From contig CM049307.1 in the NCBI GenBank assembly GCA_026874595.1, positions 29,736,362 through 29,800,361 on the forward strand: a stretch of 64,000 nt of DNA, read 5' to 3'. Under the pieces are notes generated by a model. The model made no database searches. It saw only the letters and a program-made list of their open reading frames with translations, and had not been told where the DNA came from. This document shows, in pieces, positions 35,001-48,312 of this stretch. The stretch is from Sipunculus nudus. Lineage: Eukaryota > Annelida > Sipuncula > Golfingiida > Sipunculidae. The position numbers and the translations under genes were made by a program. How positions within the stretch are numbered: the first letter of the stretch is position 1; the number at the start of each line of letters is the position of its first letter.

Positions 35001-35752
35001 GGCAGGTGTGAATGTGTAACAGTGGAGACAGCTGAGGTGTGATATCTACAGGTGTAGATAGTCGATGTCTTGGGAAGCCACAAGTGATTTCTCTTTAAAG
35101 GACTTCAGAGCAAGTAACGCATTTTGCCGACGGACTGGTAATCTGGCGGGTTGATATTTGTTGTGTGCGCTTCCAGGAACAGACTGAGGACTTTATATAT
35201 ACGCGTTAAGGTAGAGGTACAGGATATTGCTGTGTGGAAGCTTATTCTGGTACCAAGGTCTTGATGATTCCAGGAGACATAAGCTGTGAGAGACTGTAAT
35301 TCAACGCACTGAATGAATAGTCTGTAAGCGGAGCGTGAACTGTAAAACGTGTATACACAGCAAGACAATGAGGGTTATAGAAACGCCGTGAATACAGGAC
35401 TGGATGAACAATACACAGTGAGGCGAACAGTGTTACATCCCATGCTATGGGTGCGCGATGGATAGATACTGAGTAAACAGGAACTTTGCCGTGTACTGTC
35501 ATTCGGACTCAAGTGTTAATTTATGTGTTGTCAACATTGTTGATATATAGGGAGCGCCTCTTCAGAGAATGTTAGTTACTTCTTTCTTTAATATATATAT
35601 ATATTTGTTTTGTTTACACAGATCATACGTATGTATGAGTTCAGCCAGTTTTTTTACTCTTAAAAGAACCTGGACGTTCACATGTTCTTTACCGGTGTGA
35701 CACGACGCCGGACGATGACGCTGCTCCATCGCATAAGCTCACAGATTCGCTG
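32040..35752 (-). mobile_element. Reverse copy of the 3.7-kb GCGAACCTGTG element, split by a solo LTR
   Basis: On the minus strand it begins AGCGAATCTGTGAGCTTATG at 35752 and proceeds colinearly with 16218-19942. It ends with the counterpart of GGTCCAGC...CCCAATGCACAGGT near 32040. A solo LTR (34582-35702) interrupts it close to its start. It also carries a C16/A26 run at 32335-32376, and palindrome-bearing segments at 32500, 33724 and 34150. No ORF is conserved with the other copy. Confidence 0.72.
34582..35702. mobile_element. Solo LTR, 1121 bp, with 5-bp target duplication
   Basis: It starts TGTCACC and ends GTGTGACA (TGTCAC/GTGACA inverted, TG...CA rule). CGACG flanks both sides (34577-34581 and 35703-35707). 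Removing it restores the surrounding 3.7-kb repeat. A TATA-like TTTATATATA lies near 35190. There are no gag/pol sequences, so it is a recombined solo LTR of a Gypsy- or BEL-type retrotransposon. Orientation is not certain. Confidence 0.75.
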
Positions 35753-36559
35753 AAAAAAAACAAAGGGTTTTTATACCGCTGTAACAGAAAATAACAATTT
35801 GTCCCAAATAACTGTACATTTTTTTTATTATAGGTGAATCCCAAATATTGCCGGTTACCTTTGCCAGGATAGGTAAAGATGAAGTATTTATGCGATTTCT
35901 GTAGAATATGAAACACTGAACCCGGTAATTAAATATTTTGCCAAATGGCCTTTTCTGTTACAGGAAAACTTTGTAAAACATCACCTGATTTATGACTCGC
36001 CTCAGTCTTTAGTATTTAAACAATACCGTTTGTTTTGATCCTACCAAGCAGCTTTCCTCCAGTGTCCAAAGAGAAAACCATGCAGACATAATTATTATGT
36101 ACTGCCCACTGTTTCAGTCCTTGATCGGAGATTTATTTTTAAAGAAAAGATGTGGTTTCAAGTACAAATGAACTGTTCCAAGCACATACGGACTATAAAT
36201 ATGGAGGCACCACCAATGTTGTTAAACGAAGTAATTTAATAAAGATAAATGCCATTTCTAGATTCCATGAAAATTAATGGTCATTGGAGAGAAATGACCT
36301 TCTTGCAGTTTGTGAATGTTTGGGAAATTTGGTTCAGCTCGGTTTCTCCAAATATGGCAATTGAACCAATGTGAGGATGCCAAATATTTATATCAATCAG
36401 CACATCTTCATGATATCGCATATTCTTGTTAGAAAATCGTTTTAGTGGAGATAACTATCTCCATTTTAAGTAAACTTTGTATAAACTCAATGCTATGCCA
36501 CTGGTTCCTCTTCCTCCCTTTCTGATACCCAATTATATTACGTGTACTGTACAAACAGT

Positions 36560-36760
36560 TATTATAACTAATCGAGGCTCAGGCGGTGGCGTTCGGTGGT
36601 CTTTACATGCAGAGGTCGAACAAAACGGAGAAAACCACAGGCCTTGGGCGTGCCACTGTATACTCTCGATCATTGCCACGCCGGCGATCGAACCCGGTCG
36701 CACGTGGAGAGTGAAGCGATTGACCCCTCGACTGTTTGGGTCCCTACAGAATAATGACAT
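36560..36760 (-). repeat. tRNA-like SINE fragment
   Basis: The minus strand contains GACCGGGTTCGATCGCCGG, a tRNA B-box-like segment. After it come CCTGTGGTTTTCTCCG and further downstream sequence typical of tRNA-derived SINE bodies in invertebrates. No clear A box or 3' tail is seen. The ORF covering it on the plus strand is a shadow. Confidence 0.42.
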
Positions 36761-39700
36761 CATCGTTAACATGACTGACACGAGAAAGCTATTAATATCC
36801 AATAACATTTGTGTTAACGTTAAGACTTTTAGTGAAAGGCCAGCTTGTCCCGTTTCCTTCCGCTGTCAGGTTTGAACGGCACCTCTTATTGTACCAGCCT
36901 GGTTGTGAGACAAAGAACCAAACGAGAACTAGCTATAAATACAATGTAGCGCCGATAACCCGAACACCGTTTATTCGTAATTAAAACTCCGATTACAGGG
37001 TGGTAATGTTTATTAACAGACTGAAATTTGAGTTGTGTGATGAGAAACATATTTAGTCATTTTGCACAGACAAACATAGATATAAAATCTGATTTAAATC
37101 TCTTGATCTTAAGGTTACAGCGCTGGGAAACGCTAATAATTTTCCAATGTAGCCATATAGAAGACCGAAAGGAATATATCTACAGCTCAAATGCCTTTAA
37201 ATCTGTGGAGCTAACAAATCGTCAATGACCAATAAACTTTTTCAACAAATGCAACCATATCTGTGACACATGAGAATACCAAACATCAGGATAATTAAGT
37301 AACCAACTGCTTAGAAAATAACACAATGAATTTAAACTTAGGTCTCCAAAATAAAGAAAACGAAAGACAAAAATGGGTGGCACAAGTCTTGTTCCACTGA
37401 TAAAACTTCCAATGATCGAAACTCACTTGGGGATCGGAATATAACATGAACAAACTGCTGAGGAACTGGCACAATCTGAACATAAAAAAATTAAACTAGA
37501 AATGACTTGGATCTAAAGGTCCTGAATTAGGGCCCGGCGGAGTCTAGTTCCTCAAAATGGCAGCCCTGTGGTGATATTCAATTTGCAATTGGTCTGAAAT
37601 GTATTACTGCAAATAATGTGAAAGGGTACAATCTATAAAAGAAACCACGACGATTTCTAAAAGAGGTATAGAGATAATGCATGCGAAAGGATTTTAAAAT
37701 ATCTGCCAAGCAACTATATATAGTATTTTCGTGTACATGTGGCAATTTTTCAGGGAAATTGCTTGAATAGTTTTTTTTTAATTCTTCAACAGTACTTTAA
37801 TCATGCACTGCTGAGCAGTCCTGTAGGAATTCATATGGGATGGGTTTGACATTTTGTAATTTTTGTTTAAATCAATTGCTTGAACCCTTCTTGAGAAAAC
37901 GCGCATGAAAGGCAAAAAATTGTTGCCTGCAATGTCCGATCGATTAGCAATTCAACAGAGCAATTCCTGTCACTGATGTTTGTTCTTTGATTAAATGTTC
38001 ACATTGATTGCTTCAATGGTTCATGAGATAATGCGTCTGAAAATAAATTCGCTTCTGGCAAAAATAGTGAATTTCTTATGGGTCTGGCATTCGACAGCGT
38101 ATTATCTTATTGGTGTCAATCTTCGGTAAAATTTGCAGGTCACTGCTTGAACAATTCTCGAGACTTCGCGCGAGAGCGCGCCGGACAGACAGATGGACGG
38201 AATTCCTGTTTATTACAGGTTATGCAGTTGGGCATGACTCAGATAAGTGTGCTAAAATGAAATTTACGACCTCTGGTATACGGAAATGAGGAAACAGCTA
38301 TTTATGTATATCACAATTGATAAATGTGCACATAAATTATATTTTGGTATTGACCAGGCCCTTTTTCGGACTACATCGACAATGCTGGTGGCTCTCATGA
38401 ACATATTTATGAAAGTATCAGTATCTTAACTATATGCGACTGTAATGGTGCCTTTCTAAAAACATACTTATTTCTGTCCGTGCGGGAGCCGTATTCGGAT
38501 CGCCCCTTTCCATATACTTGGCCTCCTCATGCGGAAAACCTATTTACTGTTGATAATCATATTTTTGTAATATTAATGTTGTTTTAATTCAATATTTTGT
38601 TTAAACATAATAATGTCGAGGCAAGGTTTGAAGTGGATTAATATCGTATCTCATGCTTCAGCCAAACATTACCTAGAGTTGGCTTCCTGGACGTATCTCA
38701 ACGTAGACTGGTCAGAGGCCTTTATGAGGCCTTGCAAGCTCTCTCATCTTTTTCACAGACAAGGGCCAATACCTGTAACTGATATACCTCCTGTGGCATC
38801 CGCATACAGGCCCCCGGAAAAATCCAACACTGCTCGAGTCAAAATCCGAGAGCGGGACCCGTTTTGTTTAAAGGGAACAGATTTACAAAATAAATCATCC
38901 CGACTGGATGACTGCACCAGGGTTATGTGTGGCTAGGTCTAGCCAGCTTTATAGAAGACGTGAATGAATCTCAGTATTTATTTCTGGAATTTCTCTTCAT
39001 TTTTAAAATAAGCCATGTTGACAATTCAAGAGATATGAAAATTTAAGACTTTTCAATAATGCTTAAATGTACCTGCTCCAAAGGCTTAAATTTATGTTAA
39101 TCCAGAAACATATTTACATCGAGACTGATAAATACTTCTTTTTCTTGTCGTACTATACCGAGTCCTTGTATATAATTACAACACTGTTACGGTTTCTACA
39201 ATCGCCTTGCACAACCTTGCATTTTCCGGGGTGAGATAAAGTGCTGATGAGTAGGTAAAAGATGGTTGGCCATAGATGGTTTTATTGCAGGGTTGGTTTC
39301 AGATTAAGGCTGGGGTTTGCTCACTCAGGAGGTGGCTCTACAGGAAAGACGGATGCGTGAGGTACTGTGTTAAGTGAGGTACTGTGTTAAGTGAGGTACT
39401 GTGTTAAATCAGATGGAATGTTAAATGACGAACTGACAGTTTTGAATATTTTAGGCATTAGATTAAAGCGAATTTGTACATTTCAGACAGTGAAAAACTT
39501 TTGATACTAAAAAATCCTGGCTCAATTGGTAGATGTGCTAAGACCCCAGCTGGTCCCTAAAATTGTTTGTTTACTGCGTGGTAAGTTCTCCGAGATGTGA
39601 ATCTTCGAAAAGCGCCTGTACCTAAAATACATCTCTGCAGTTAAAGATAAAGCAGTACCCTTGAGGTAGCATCAGTGAAGGTAGCATCAAGGATAAGCAG

Positions 39701-42700
39701 ATTTCCGTGAAACAGTGGCTAAGCAACTTAAAAGATCTAAGTAATCCATGGTTAAAGAAAGTCATATACTCAGATGCAGTTGCGGAAGATGATATGCATT
39801 GGGGAACATTTCTTTAGATTGTCAAAATGTTTGGCATTTTGAAAACGGATCAAGGTTACAGGGGAGCCAGATTGGTCAAGACAGTGTGATGTTCCCGGAG
39901 CTTAGTATGAACCGTCTCGGCTTGCCACTGGAAACATACTTGTTATTAAAGGGGCCCAAGCACCTATAAAGCATGTTAAATTGACATGAAAAATAACTTC
40001 TTCCCTTTAAAATAAATTTCTTCCTGCCAAAATATTGCCCTGAAACTGTTTGCTTACTCCTTGTAAACAAGTGTTAAAAACAGTGGTCCAGGCGCTATCT
40101 CAGGTGTCAACATAAATACAGGGAGTGCAATGTCCGGGCCAAAACGTGTCAATCAAAAGATTCCCTGACTGACTTGGCCCCAAAAATTATAATACATGTT
40201 CCCACTGGCTGAAACATCGCGTATTGCGGGTCACAATCGGACCTCCGGTCACGCGGCCTTGTTATGGTAAACAGACTCGCGTGGACTGTGTTTACCAAAG
40301 CGCAGAACAATAACAAGCTATTAAACAGCCGTATACGAAGGACTGAGACTGCGTGCAGGGAGGGTTTTGCTGGGAATCTTTTGTATAAAGCAAATCTGAA
40401 CGGATAGGGTGAAATAAAAGGCATAATATTGCTTCTGATTATGTCCCTTTAAGGTGCTCAATGATGACAGTAAAAGTAATTGATTGACGCTGTCTCATTG
40501 ACATTGAGTTCTTAATTTCCACTTTTTAATTTTGGTAGCCACTGAAACCACACCCGAGACACCAGGTGAAGCCATGCCAGGCTTTTGGGAGCAACTATCT
40601 GGTCCCGAGGTCCAAAGTACAAGACTAATCATGGAATTCAATTCACGAATGACAGCCAACTCATGAAACATTATTTGTCACACTTGCAGAAGTCTTTGAA
40701 CACCTGTCAAATGTTAGTACCATTAAAGGATGTGTATCAAACAGGGAATCACCAATGTTGCTCGAGTCACTGGCCAATACGTGGGGGGACTGTTATCAGT
40801 CCCAACCTTGTTTGAGAAAGTAGGCACTGATGACAACCATCAGCCAATGATGACAGGAATATTTTCCTGAAACCAAACACAGAAGAGGTTTTATTTGGCT
40901 TTTCGGTGCAGTAAGGATGGTTAGGGGACATATATTGAACTACAGGTGGTCCGAAGAAACAGATATGCCATCTGTCGACCCTTCTAACTTTGAAGACATC
41001 CCCAACGTATCGATGCCAAAAAAATAATTACAACAAATATAAATACGGGGGCAGCTATAGGGAAGGAGAACAACTGCTCTTGTATCGTAAAGCCATGTGT
41101 CAGGTCTTAGAATATAATGGGTTTTGAGAAGACGGGGATTATTAAGCATTTGCCTCGGGTGCTGAATAAAACCTTTACACCTATTATTTTTAAACGTTTT
41201 GCATTTAACTTTAAATTTGCCAGTGTGTTATCTAGGGATTGCCTTTGGCCGGATACATTATAAAGTACAAACCGATATGAACCTCATATATCTAATGGAC
41301 AAAACAAAATTGTCAGCAGTGAGCAGATGTGTGCATCTGCACTGAATGAATTTAATGCTGAAATAATAAGACATTCAATTGTGAATGCCCGTGCACTGTT
41401 ACGGCAATAGAGGCGCCCGCGAAACTTACAGGTGGTCATTAGATACTGACTAAGCAGGCCACTTCGAAAGCAGTGCCTGTTACATGCAACATCAGTATCT
41501 GAAGGGGGCCATGCGCCTGTATATGAAGATGGTGACACAGGTCTAAATGCCACGGCAGACCTGCGGGCTCAGGATCCTGAAGCTCCAGAAGCTCTTTGCT
41601 GCTGGCTTTAAACCTGGCTTTATGACCGAGAAACACAAGAGGAATGAAAGACAAGAGTCAGAGAGGTGGAACAGCACCACATTATCTGCCTTAGACCCTG
41701 ACTGCGAAACAATGGCCAAGGTGGCCTGAGCTTTTATAGAGGCCAGTTTATTCCTATACGATGCTCGCTATTCGACAGGCCAGGTCTCTTTCTCCTCGGA
41801 TAAAGCTTAGTCAACCTTCAGATGTACAAGTCAGACTAGTGTTGGACTGAAGGATTGAGCGTAGTATACATCCTCACCTAATTCGGCTGTGATCAATCAG
41901 CTAAAACGGGCTTGCGAAAAGGCCGCTGAGTACCTCCAAAACAGAGTTGTTAAAGGATTTAAGACAGAAAGACAGAGTGGCTCTGCCACCGATCGGTTCC
42001 CGGTTTCAGCATTACTTCAAAGGAACGAATAAGATACAAGGTAGCTTTGGTAACTGTTTACAATGACAAGGTTTTAAACATAATTCATGAATTATGTATC
42101 CTGCTACACGTTCATCATGTATCATTCTGTGAAAATAAAAAATAGTAGCATCCATAAATCATATAAGCAGTATCAGAAGAGCAAGGTTCAAAAGAAACAA
42201 GAAAAGCCATTTTATGATGCTTTTTCTATCTAACATTTATTTCCTAAACAATGCACAGTTTCTTTGTGCAAGTATTTCCTAGTTTGTAAGTACACAGGCT
42301 TATATCAAAATACCAGCTAGCTTCTATAAGATGTACCCTCCTTTCACATTGCCAATCACATATAAAGATCATGGTGATTATACGAGACCATATTTAATAC
42401 ATCCTACATCATGTATATACAGGTTATTTTTTCTCTGTCATATATATATATATATGTATATATATATAATACACAAGTTGCCCTTGATTTTTTATTATTG
42501 TGCATTTTTAAACATTTTGCATTTGGTGTTAAACAAAAGTGAAGCATTGTTTCGACCTTTTCTCCCTTTTGTACCCATTTTGACATCATAACTGTCACAG
42601 GTGCTGTAGCAATGTCCTACCATATTTAACAAACTAAAATTAATCTTTTATATAAACCAGTATTGGGTCCTTGAATGTTATCCTATAACAACTGTCGGAG

Positions 42701-45700
42701 AGAAACACTTGTATTATCAACAATCAGTCTTAAGTTAGGCTTTTTTTGTAAATATGATTTTATATACAGGCGTTATTACTGGCAATTGTTAATACATTCT
42801 ATGAAACATTTTATTGTAATATCACTATCATAAAGCCTTCATTGAAGAATATTTTGCCAACGAGGCTAAAAAAAGCACGTCAAGAAATGCACATCATGAT
42901 CGCAACCATTCATCGGGAACTAGATGTCTTCCTTAAGAAACTCAATGGGTCTTTGTTTACATCCTGGAAGCTGAAATACAGTTAAACCAGGTATATACGC
43001 TACAAGGACAAATTTATTTTCCTCAACAAAAATGTTGATTTTTTAAGCATTGGGCATAAAAAAAGCAAACCAGTTTTCCTAATATTCACATTTTGTTCCA
43101 GCGAGACCTTCCTCCATCAAATATACGCTTTCTGCTCGTAATTTGATTAAGTATATTTCTGCAGGATTCATGCAGTTTCATCAAAGTTTCAAACCTCATA
43201 GTACTTAACAATGTATTTCACCAGCAAATATGCACTGATCATGATACATATCAAGGAACAAGGTATTGAATAAGTTAGAAGCATTCTTTCCCTGAGCTGA
43301 ACTATCGTGAAATAGAACTCTACACAGAGGAATGACATTGTGAAACCGTTAGGCACAAGCTAAGATAAATGTATTGCTTTTGTTCCTGCGTCTATCTTAA
43401 ATATCCCACATGACATTTTTATAAAGGTTATAATATATACAGAAAGCACAAACACATCTAAACAGTTATTTTTATTATTATTATTATTATAATCTTTTGT
43501 TATTTTTATTTCTTCACGGAAGGCTGTTTAATGGCTACAATACTTTCATTTCAACAACACATGATCCCCCACAGATATGATATCAGAATATAATATCTGA
43601 TATATAAAAGGCATGATATATTGAATATACAGATATTTGCAAATAATTAAAATTTCAGTGATCATTCAGAACTGTTTAATTCATAAATCGATAACAATAC
43701 TTATGAATATCTACATAATAGTCTGTCATCCTATTTTATACGATAATTAATTTCAGGTCTATCTAATACGTTTACACCAACTGCAGAAACAGCCACATGT
43801 TGGCTCTTTTTTCATTCTATCTTACAGGACTAAATTATTTTTTATGCATCACTTAACATTAAAATAACAAATGTATACTAAAATATATATGGTCTTCCTT
43901 AGTTAATAAATAAACATAGCGAATGCGGAGTTTTGACTTTGAGATTTTAAACCAATAACCACTCGTCCATATTATCCCGACACTGCAGCAAGATGATGAA
44001 ACATTTCATATATCTTGATACTTGTGCATAAAATATTGTATGTACAGTTTTAGCTAATACTCTCCATCCGTACATTTATTCATGTTCATTTAAACATTTT
44101 GTTCCCTGAATTCTTCAATAACTGAGACCCAATTGCAATTAAAACTGCTTCCTTATTTGGCTGTAATGATAATAGTTATAAATTCTTTTTGATATGACAG
44201 TTACAAAGATAACATCGTCTGATTTGACCATCAGCAAATGAATGATGACTAGTATATGAAATAAAACGTTGAAAAGATCAGTCAGATTCACATTTTTTTT
44301 TTGTTGTGGGCAAAATCCTGTATGTCTGAATATGTTTTTGACGAGTGTATTTTTTGTGCCACACACTCAGTTTAGGAATAATTTTAATTTCTTGCATTTA
44401 CTGAACTTTTTTTAAAAATCATGATTTTTAAGTAATTACACTTCATATTTCTAATTTGTCTATTCAGGATTTTGTTTGCCATTGGGTATTTTATATGGAT
44501 AAATAAAGGAAGTCATTATAATTCGGTAATCTGTCCCTGGCGCTGACATATTCTTTAAAAGCACAGGAGAGGAACATGAAATATACTTATTGGTAAATAT
44601 TAAGATCTTCATTAAAATGAAATTATTAAAAAAAAAGTCCTCTTTCATATGAATATTAATTTGTTTTACCTGTTAAAGAATTTGAGTCCACAAACTGCAT
44701 GACCAACATCGTATACACATGACAGATTTACTGAAGATAAGGAAGATATTTAATTGTAACTAGATTCACTGCTGCAAGTTATAGTATCTCCCAGTACTAA
44801 AAACATTTAAGCAGCATTAATACTTTATATACTTTTGGCTTTTTTGCTGTATATGGGATACAGCTTCAATGCAACAGAAAAAGAAAGTTTCCTCAATATG
44901 GCTGAAACCTTAAACTTATTTTACACGGCTGAAATCTCCATTTCTCTGCTGCTGTAGCCACAAGGATTATATTACAAAGACTTTACCAGTAAACTGTAGG
45001 GTCTTCTGGGTCAATAACTTGACACTGTGTTATACACAGGAAAATGGAAAACCATCCACACTGACAGGTTCACCAGAACTGGATCACTAACCTGACGTTT
45101 AAATGACTTAAAGGCAAATACCTGGATTCAAGGAGAATCATTTCTTGCAATAAATCTAAAATTTTGAACAAGATAAATTTTTCTACCTTATCTGAAGAAA
45201 GTGTAAACGTGTTGTAACCAGTCCATTGCCAGAAAACTATATACTTTTTATCTTTGCTGAAAGGTTATCTTTACAGATAAATAACTAAACTACATAATTA
45301 ATATTAAGTATAAAGATCAAAATGAATTTATATTGACCATATTTTTCTGCAATATCCAAATACTAAATGAATGTATACTTTGTTTAAAACCACAAACATC
45401 CGTACTGATCCAGTCTTTCTTTTTATTGCTTGACAAAACAACCTTCCACAAACTGAACAGTGGAATGTTATCATGGAATGTTGTTATGAGGAATTCGAAT
45501 TAATAACAAAAATAAATTAAACCACAAAATTAGCTTTATCATGTTGCAATGGCAGAATTTTTTTTATCAAATCTAATATGCTCTCAATATAAATATAAAT
45601 ATGGCTCGACTATTCAAACATTTACTATTACTCAATTTAGTTTGTACTTAATTTGAGCTATTATTATAATATTACAATTTAATTTTTGAATGTAGAAATG

Positions 45701-46900
45701 TATATTTTGAAGAAACTTGTGCGGATTGTATGAAATGTATGGGTTCAGATGTTTCTAGATTCCTTTTCTGGTTCCTCTGAACCAAACACTTGTACAGAAT
45801 CCAAGAAACATGCCTGACTAAAATTATTTCCAAGGTTGATACAACCTACACTCTGGATCAACAGAGACATCACATAAATATCAAATATACATATATATAT
45901 ATTCCTCAGATATAAATAAACAATGATATACTTCACATACACACAGAACTAACAATATTATACCAATAAAAATTCATGCAGAATTATCATGTGTGAATAA
46001 ATCATCTGTAAGACAATTGGAAATAAATTTATTGTTATCTATTTGCCTGATACTTTAAAGTCATAAAAGAAATTTGATTGGCACAATATTGATAGAATCT
46101 ACATTTTTAATTATTATTTTTGCATTATTATGTGCTGATTGAATTTAAAATCCTGATGGCCCCTAGTTTGGTATATGGTCCTCAGATCTTGAAAACGTCA
46201 CCAACAGCAATTTTGACAGTGGTCATCACTATATAAACACAGACATGGGAAGTAAAAGAAGAGGGTTTAACATTGATTAAAGTTGGTCTCATTTGGCTGC
46301 TACTGGTCTGTGTCAATTCTCAATTTTGACTGATGTTTTAAAAATATGTACATAGTTGATATATATACATAATAAATTGTTCATAATAAGAATTTATTAC
46401 ATGCTACCGGGCCATAAAGACCACATGGTTAATAGATTTGAAGGCCCTACACAAATAACTGTCAAGCAGACCAGTTAATTCTCAAGGTGCATAATAACAT
46501 GAATTATTGCTTTATACTGGCTTATTGTCAAGATGACATGTGTGACATTTAACAAACGTCAATATTCTCTTCATATTTGCTGAACACATGCTTACAGGTC
46601 TAAAGTCTCCCTTACCTAGAGCTAGCTGGGACCTCTCTCCCATTTTTTTGTTTCTTGCAATTAAATAACCTTGTGACCCCTCATACATTATAAATGTTTC
46701 TCTGTCATATCTCCCTAATACAGACTGTCAACACTTTTTTTTTAAATGTCTCCATCATGTCTCCCTAAAATAATATAAACCATGTCATCACCATCAATGC
46801 ATATCTGATCTTGTGTCTCCTCCATATTTTGTCATAGGACCTTTATGTTTTTGTCCTCCGTGTCCTCAACATATACTTTTACATGCTTGAAGTTCCTATT
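36761..46900. other. Intergenic DNA, no gene seen
   Basis: It contains a three-unit 17-bp direct repeat (39359-39408), a short TA run near 42443, a TTA run near 43470, and a moderately GC-richer patch at 40100-42000 whose ORFs on both strands show no known motif. The rest, especially 42100-46500, is AT-rich. Confidence 0.5.
39359..39408 (+). repeat. 17-bp direct repeat, three copies
   Basis: GAGGTACTGTGTTAAGT starts at 39359, 39376 and 39393, with a last-base change in the third copy. Confidence 0.93.
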
Positions 46901-47080
46901 CATGTCTCCTTCACATATATATTTTACTCTGTACATAACAACATTATTCCTGTCTCTTTCACATGTCTCCTTCACATAAATATCTTACACTGTACATAAC
47001 AACATCATTCATGTCTCCTGCACATGTCTCCTTCACATATATATCTCACACTGTACATAACAACAGCCTCACATATTCAC
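46901..47080. repeat. 61-bp tandem repeat, three copies, downstream of CHT1
   Basis: CATGTCTCCTTCACATA starts at 46901, 46962 and 47023, each followed by CTGTACATAACAACA. It lies beyond the choline transporter stop codon, in or just past its 3' UTR. Confidence 0.87.
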
Positions 47081-47296
47081 CTAAAAGCAACATGTCACAA
47101 AGTGACAACAAGTCATTGCACCAATGATAAGCTCTGACACCATATCAACAACATTTCCTCATTGTCATGACTTTCTGGAGTATTATCTACGGGGAAACCT
47201 CTCTATAAATGGCACCTCTGTGTGTTTAGCTCTCTGTTAAAGACACATGAGACTGTCTTTTAAACAGTAGACTCTGCGGTAAATATCTCCCTCAGA

Positions 47297-47302
47297 TTTA
47301 TT
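47297..47302 (-). promoter_or_regulatory. Candidate polyadenylation signal of CHT1
   Basis: AATAAA on the minus strand, about 355 nt after the CHT1 stop. Chance occurrence is possible. Confidence 0.3.
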
Positions 47303-47655
47303 TCAGATATCACTTCTGTACATCACTAGGAGATTCCAATGTATAATTTGACTGCAACTTGTCTCCTTTCATCTGAACATGATGTTGTTTAGTTTATCCC
47401 AACTGACCATGCACCTTAATAATTCACTGGTTTAAGCTCATGGTACATCAAACTGTTCATTATAACCAGGTGTCTACCTAAGATGAGTGTCTCTTAATAT
47501 ACTAGGTTCCACTTTATACATGCATGCTCCATGTTTTCATTTTGGTCAACAAACCCATGATGGCTAAAACAATTTGTGCTTATTCCCACCTGGCTAGAAG
47601 CAGCTACATAAATAGTCCATGACCAAGGTGCAGCACCTGGTGGTAGACATTGTCT

Positions 47656-48312
47656 CTATAGGCCTGTCTGGTACTGTGTATACTCTCCAGATTGCCTTTT
47701 TTCATCCAGGAAGGAGTCTCCATTTTCTTTGCCCTCAGCTTCCAAAAGGTCATCTTTAGAGAATTTCAGAGCAGGATTAATTTTGCCGCTGTTAGCATCA
47801 TTTTTGGCAGTGTTGATGACTGACATTTCACCAAGATCAGAAGCCGGGTCTTTCAGAGTTATTGCCTCATCTGGTATGTTAACAATACACATGAAAACAT
47901 CCCATTCCTTTCTCAGTTTCCCGCTCTCGAACAAATACCGGATTGGGTAGGACACTCCTAGTATCATCGAGAAACTGATCAACATGCAGAGTGTCTTAAA
48001 AGGGAAGAGCTGCACATTAGTAACTTCATCGTAACCGGGGTATTTTATCACTGCCTTAAGCTTAATTAGCTCTTCTCCACCACATAGACGGAAAAGTAGT
48101 CCAATTACATATCCAGCTAAAGATCCATATGTGTTTGTTCCTGAAAGGTACACCACAGACACTAGCTGCGGGAAGAGAATGACATACACAAGATCTGCAC
48201 ACAGGTACCATAATCCGTAGATGGTTTCAATTGTAATTCCCATCACTGTGGCCAATGCTCCAACTCCAAATATGGAAACACGCATTACCCAGATAATTTC
48301 TCTTTCCGAAGC
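47656..48312 (-). CDS. SLC5A7: CHT1 last coding exon, TM10-TM13 and cytoplasmic tail
   Basis: 218 codons plus TAG at 47658-47656. It starts [19 protein letters not shown] and contains the signatures VYGLWYL-like (IYGLWYL), [39 protein letters not shown] and RYLFESG. The tail of about 80 residues is acidic and polar, with DDLLEAEG, a possible dileucine-type endocytic signal. In mammals a tail dileucine-like motif controls CHT1 internalisation, but the tail sequence here is not alignable to it by eye. Acceptor CTTTTTCAG, entry phase 0. Confidence 0.98.
   Translation of the reverse strand, partial: ASEREIIWVMRVSIFGVGALATVMGITIETIYGLWYLCADLVYVILFPQLVSVVYLSGTNTYGSLAGYVIGLLFRLCGGEELIKLKAVIKYPGYDEVTNVQLFPFKTLCMLISFSMILGVSYPIRYLFESGKLRKEWDVFMCIVNIPDEAITLKDPASDLGEMSVINTAKNDANSGKINPALKFSKDDLLEAEGKENGDSFLDEKRQSGEYTQYQTGL

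Noticed and set aside
36477-36875. 132-residue ORF
   Set aside because: It overlaps the SINE-like fragment on the other strand and shows no domain or splice context.
38613-38936. 107-residue ORF with no stop interruptions
   Set aside because: No recognisable motif, no repeat partner and no splice context. Length is compatible with chance.
40100-42000. GC-richer patch with ORFs on both strands, possible gene
   Set aside because: No conserved motif, and the frames are broken by stops. There is nothing to distinguish it from non-coding DNA.
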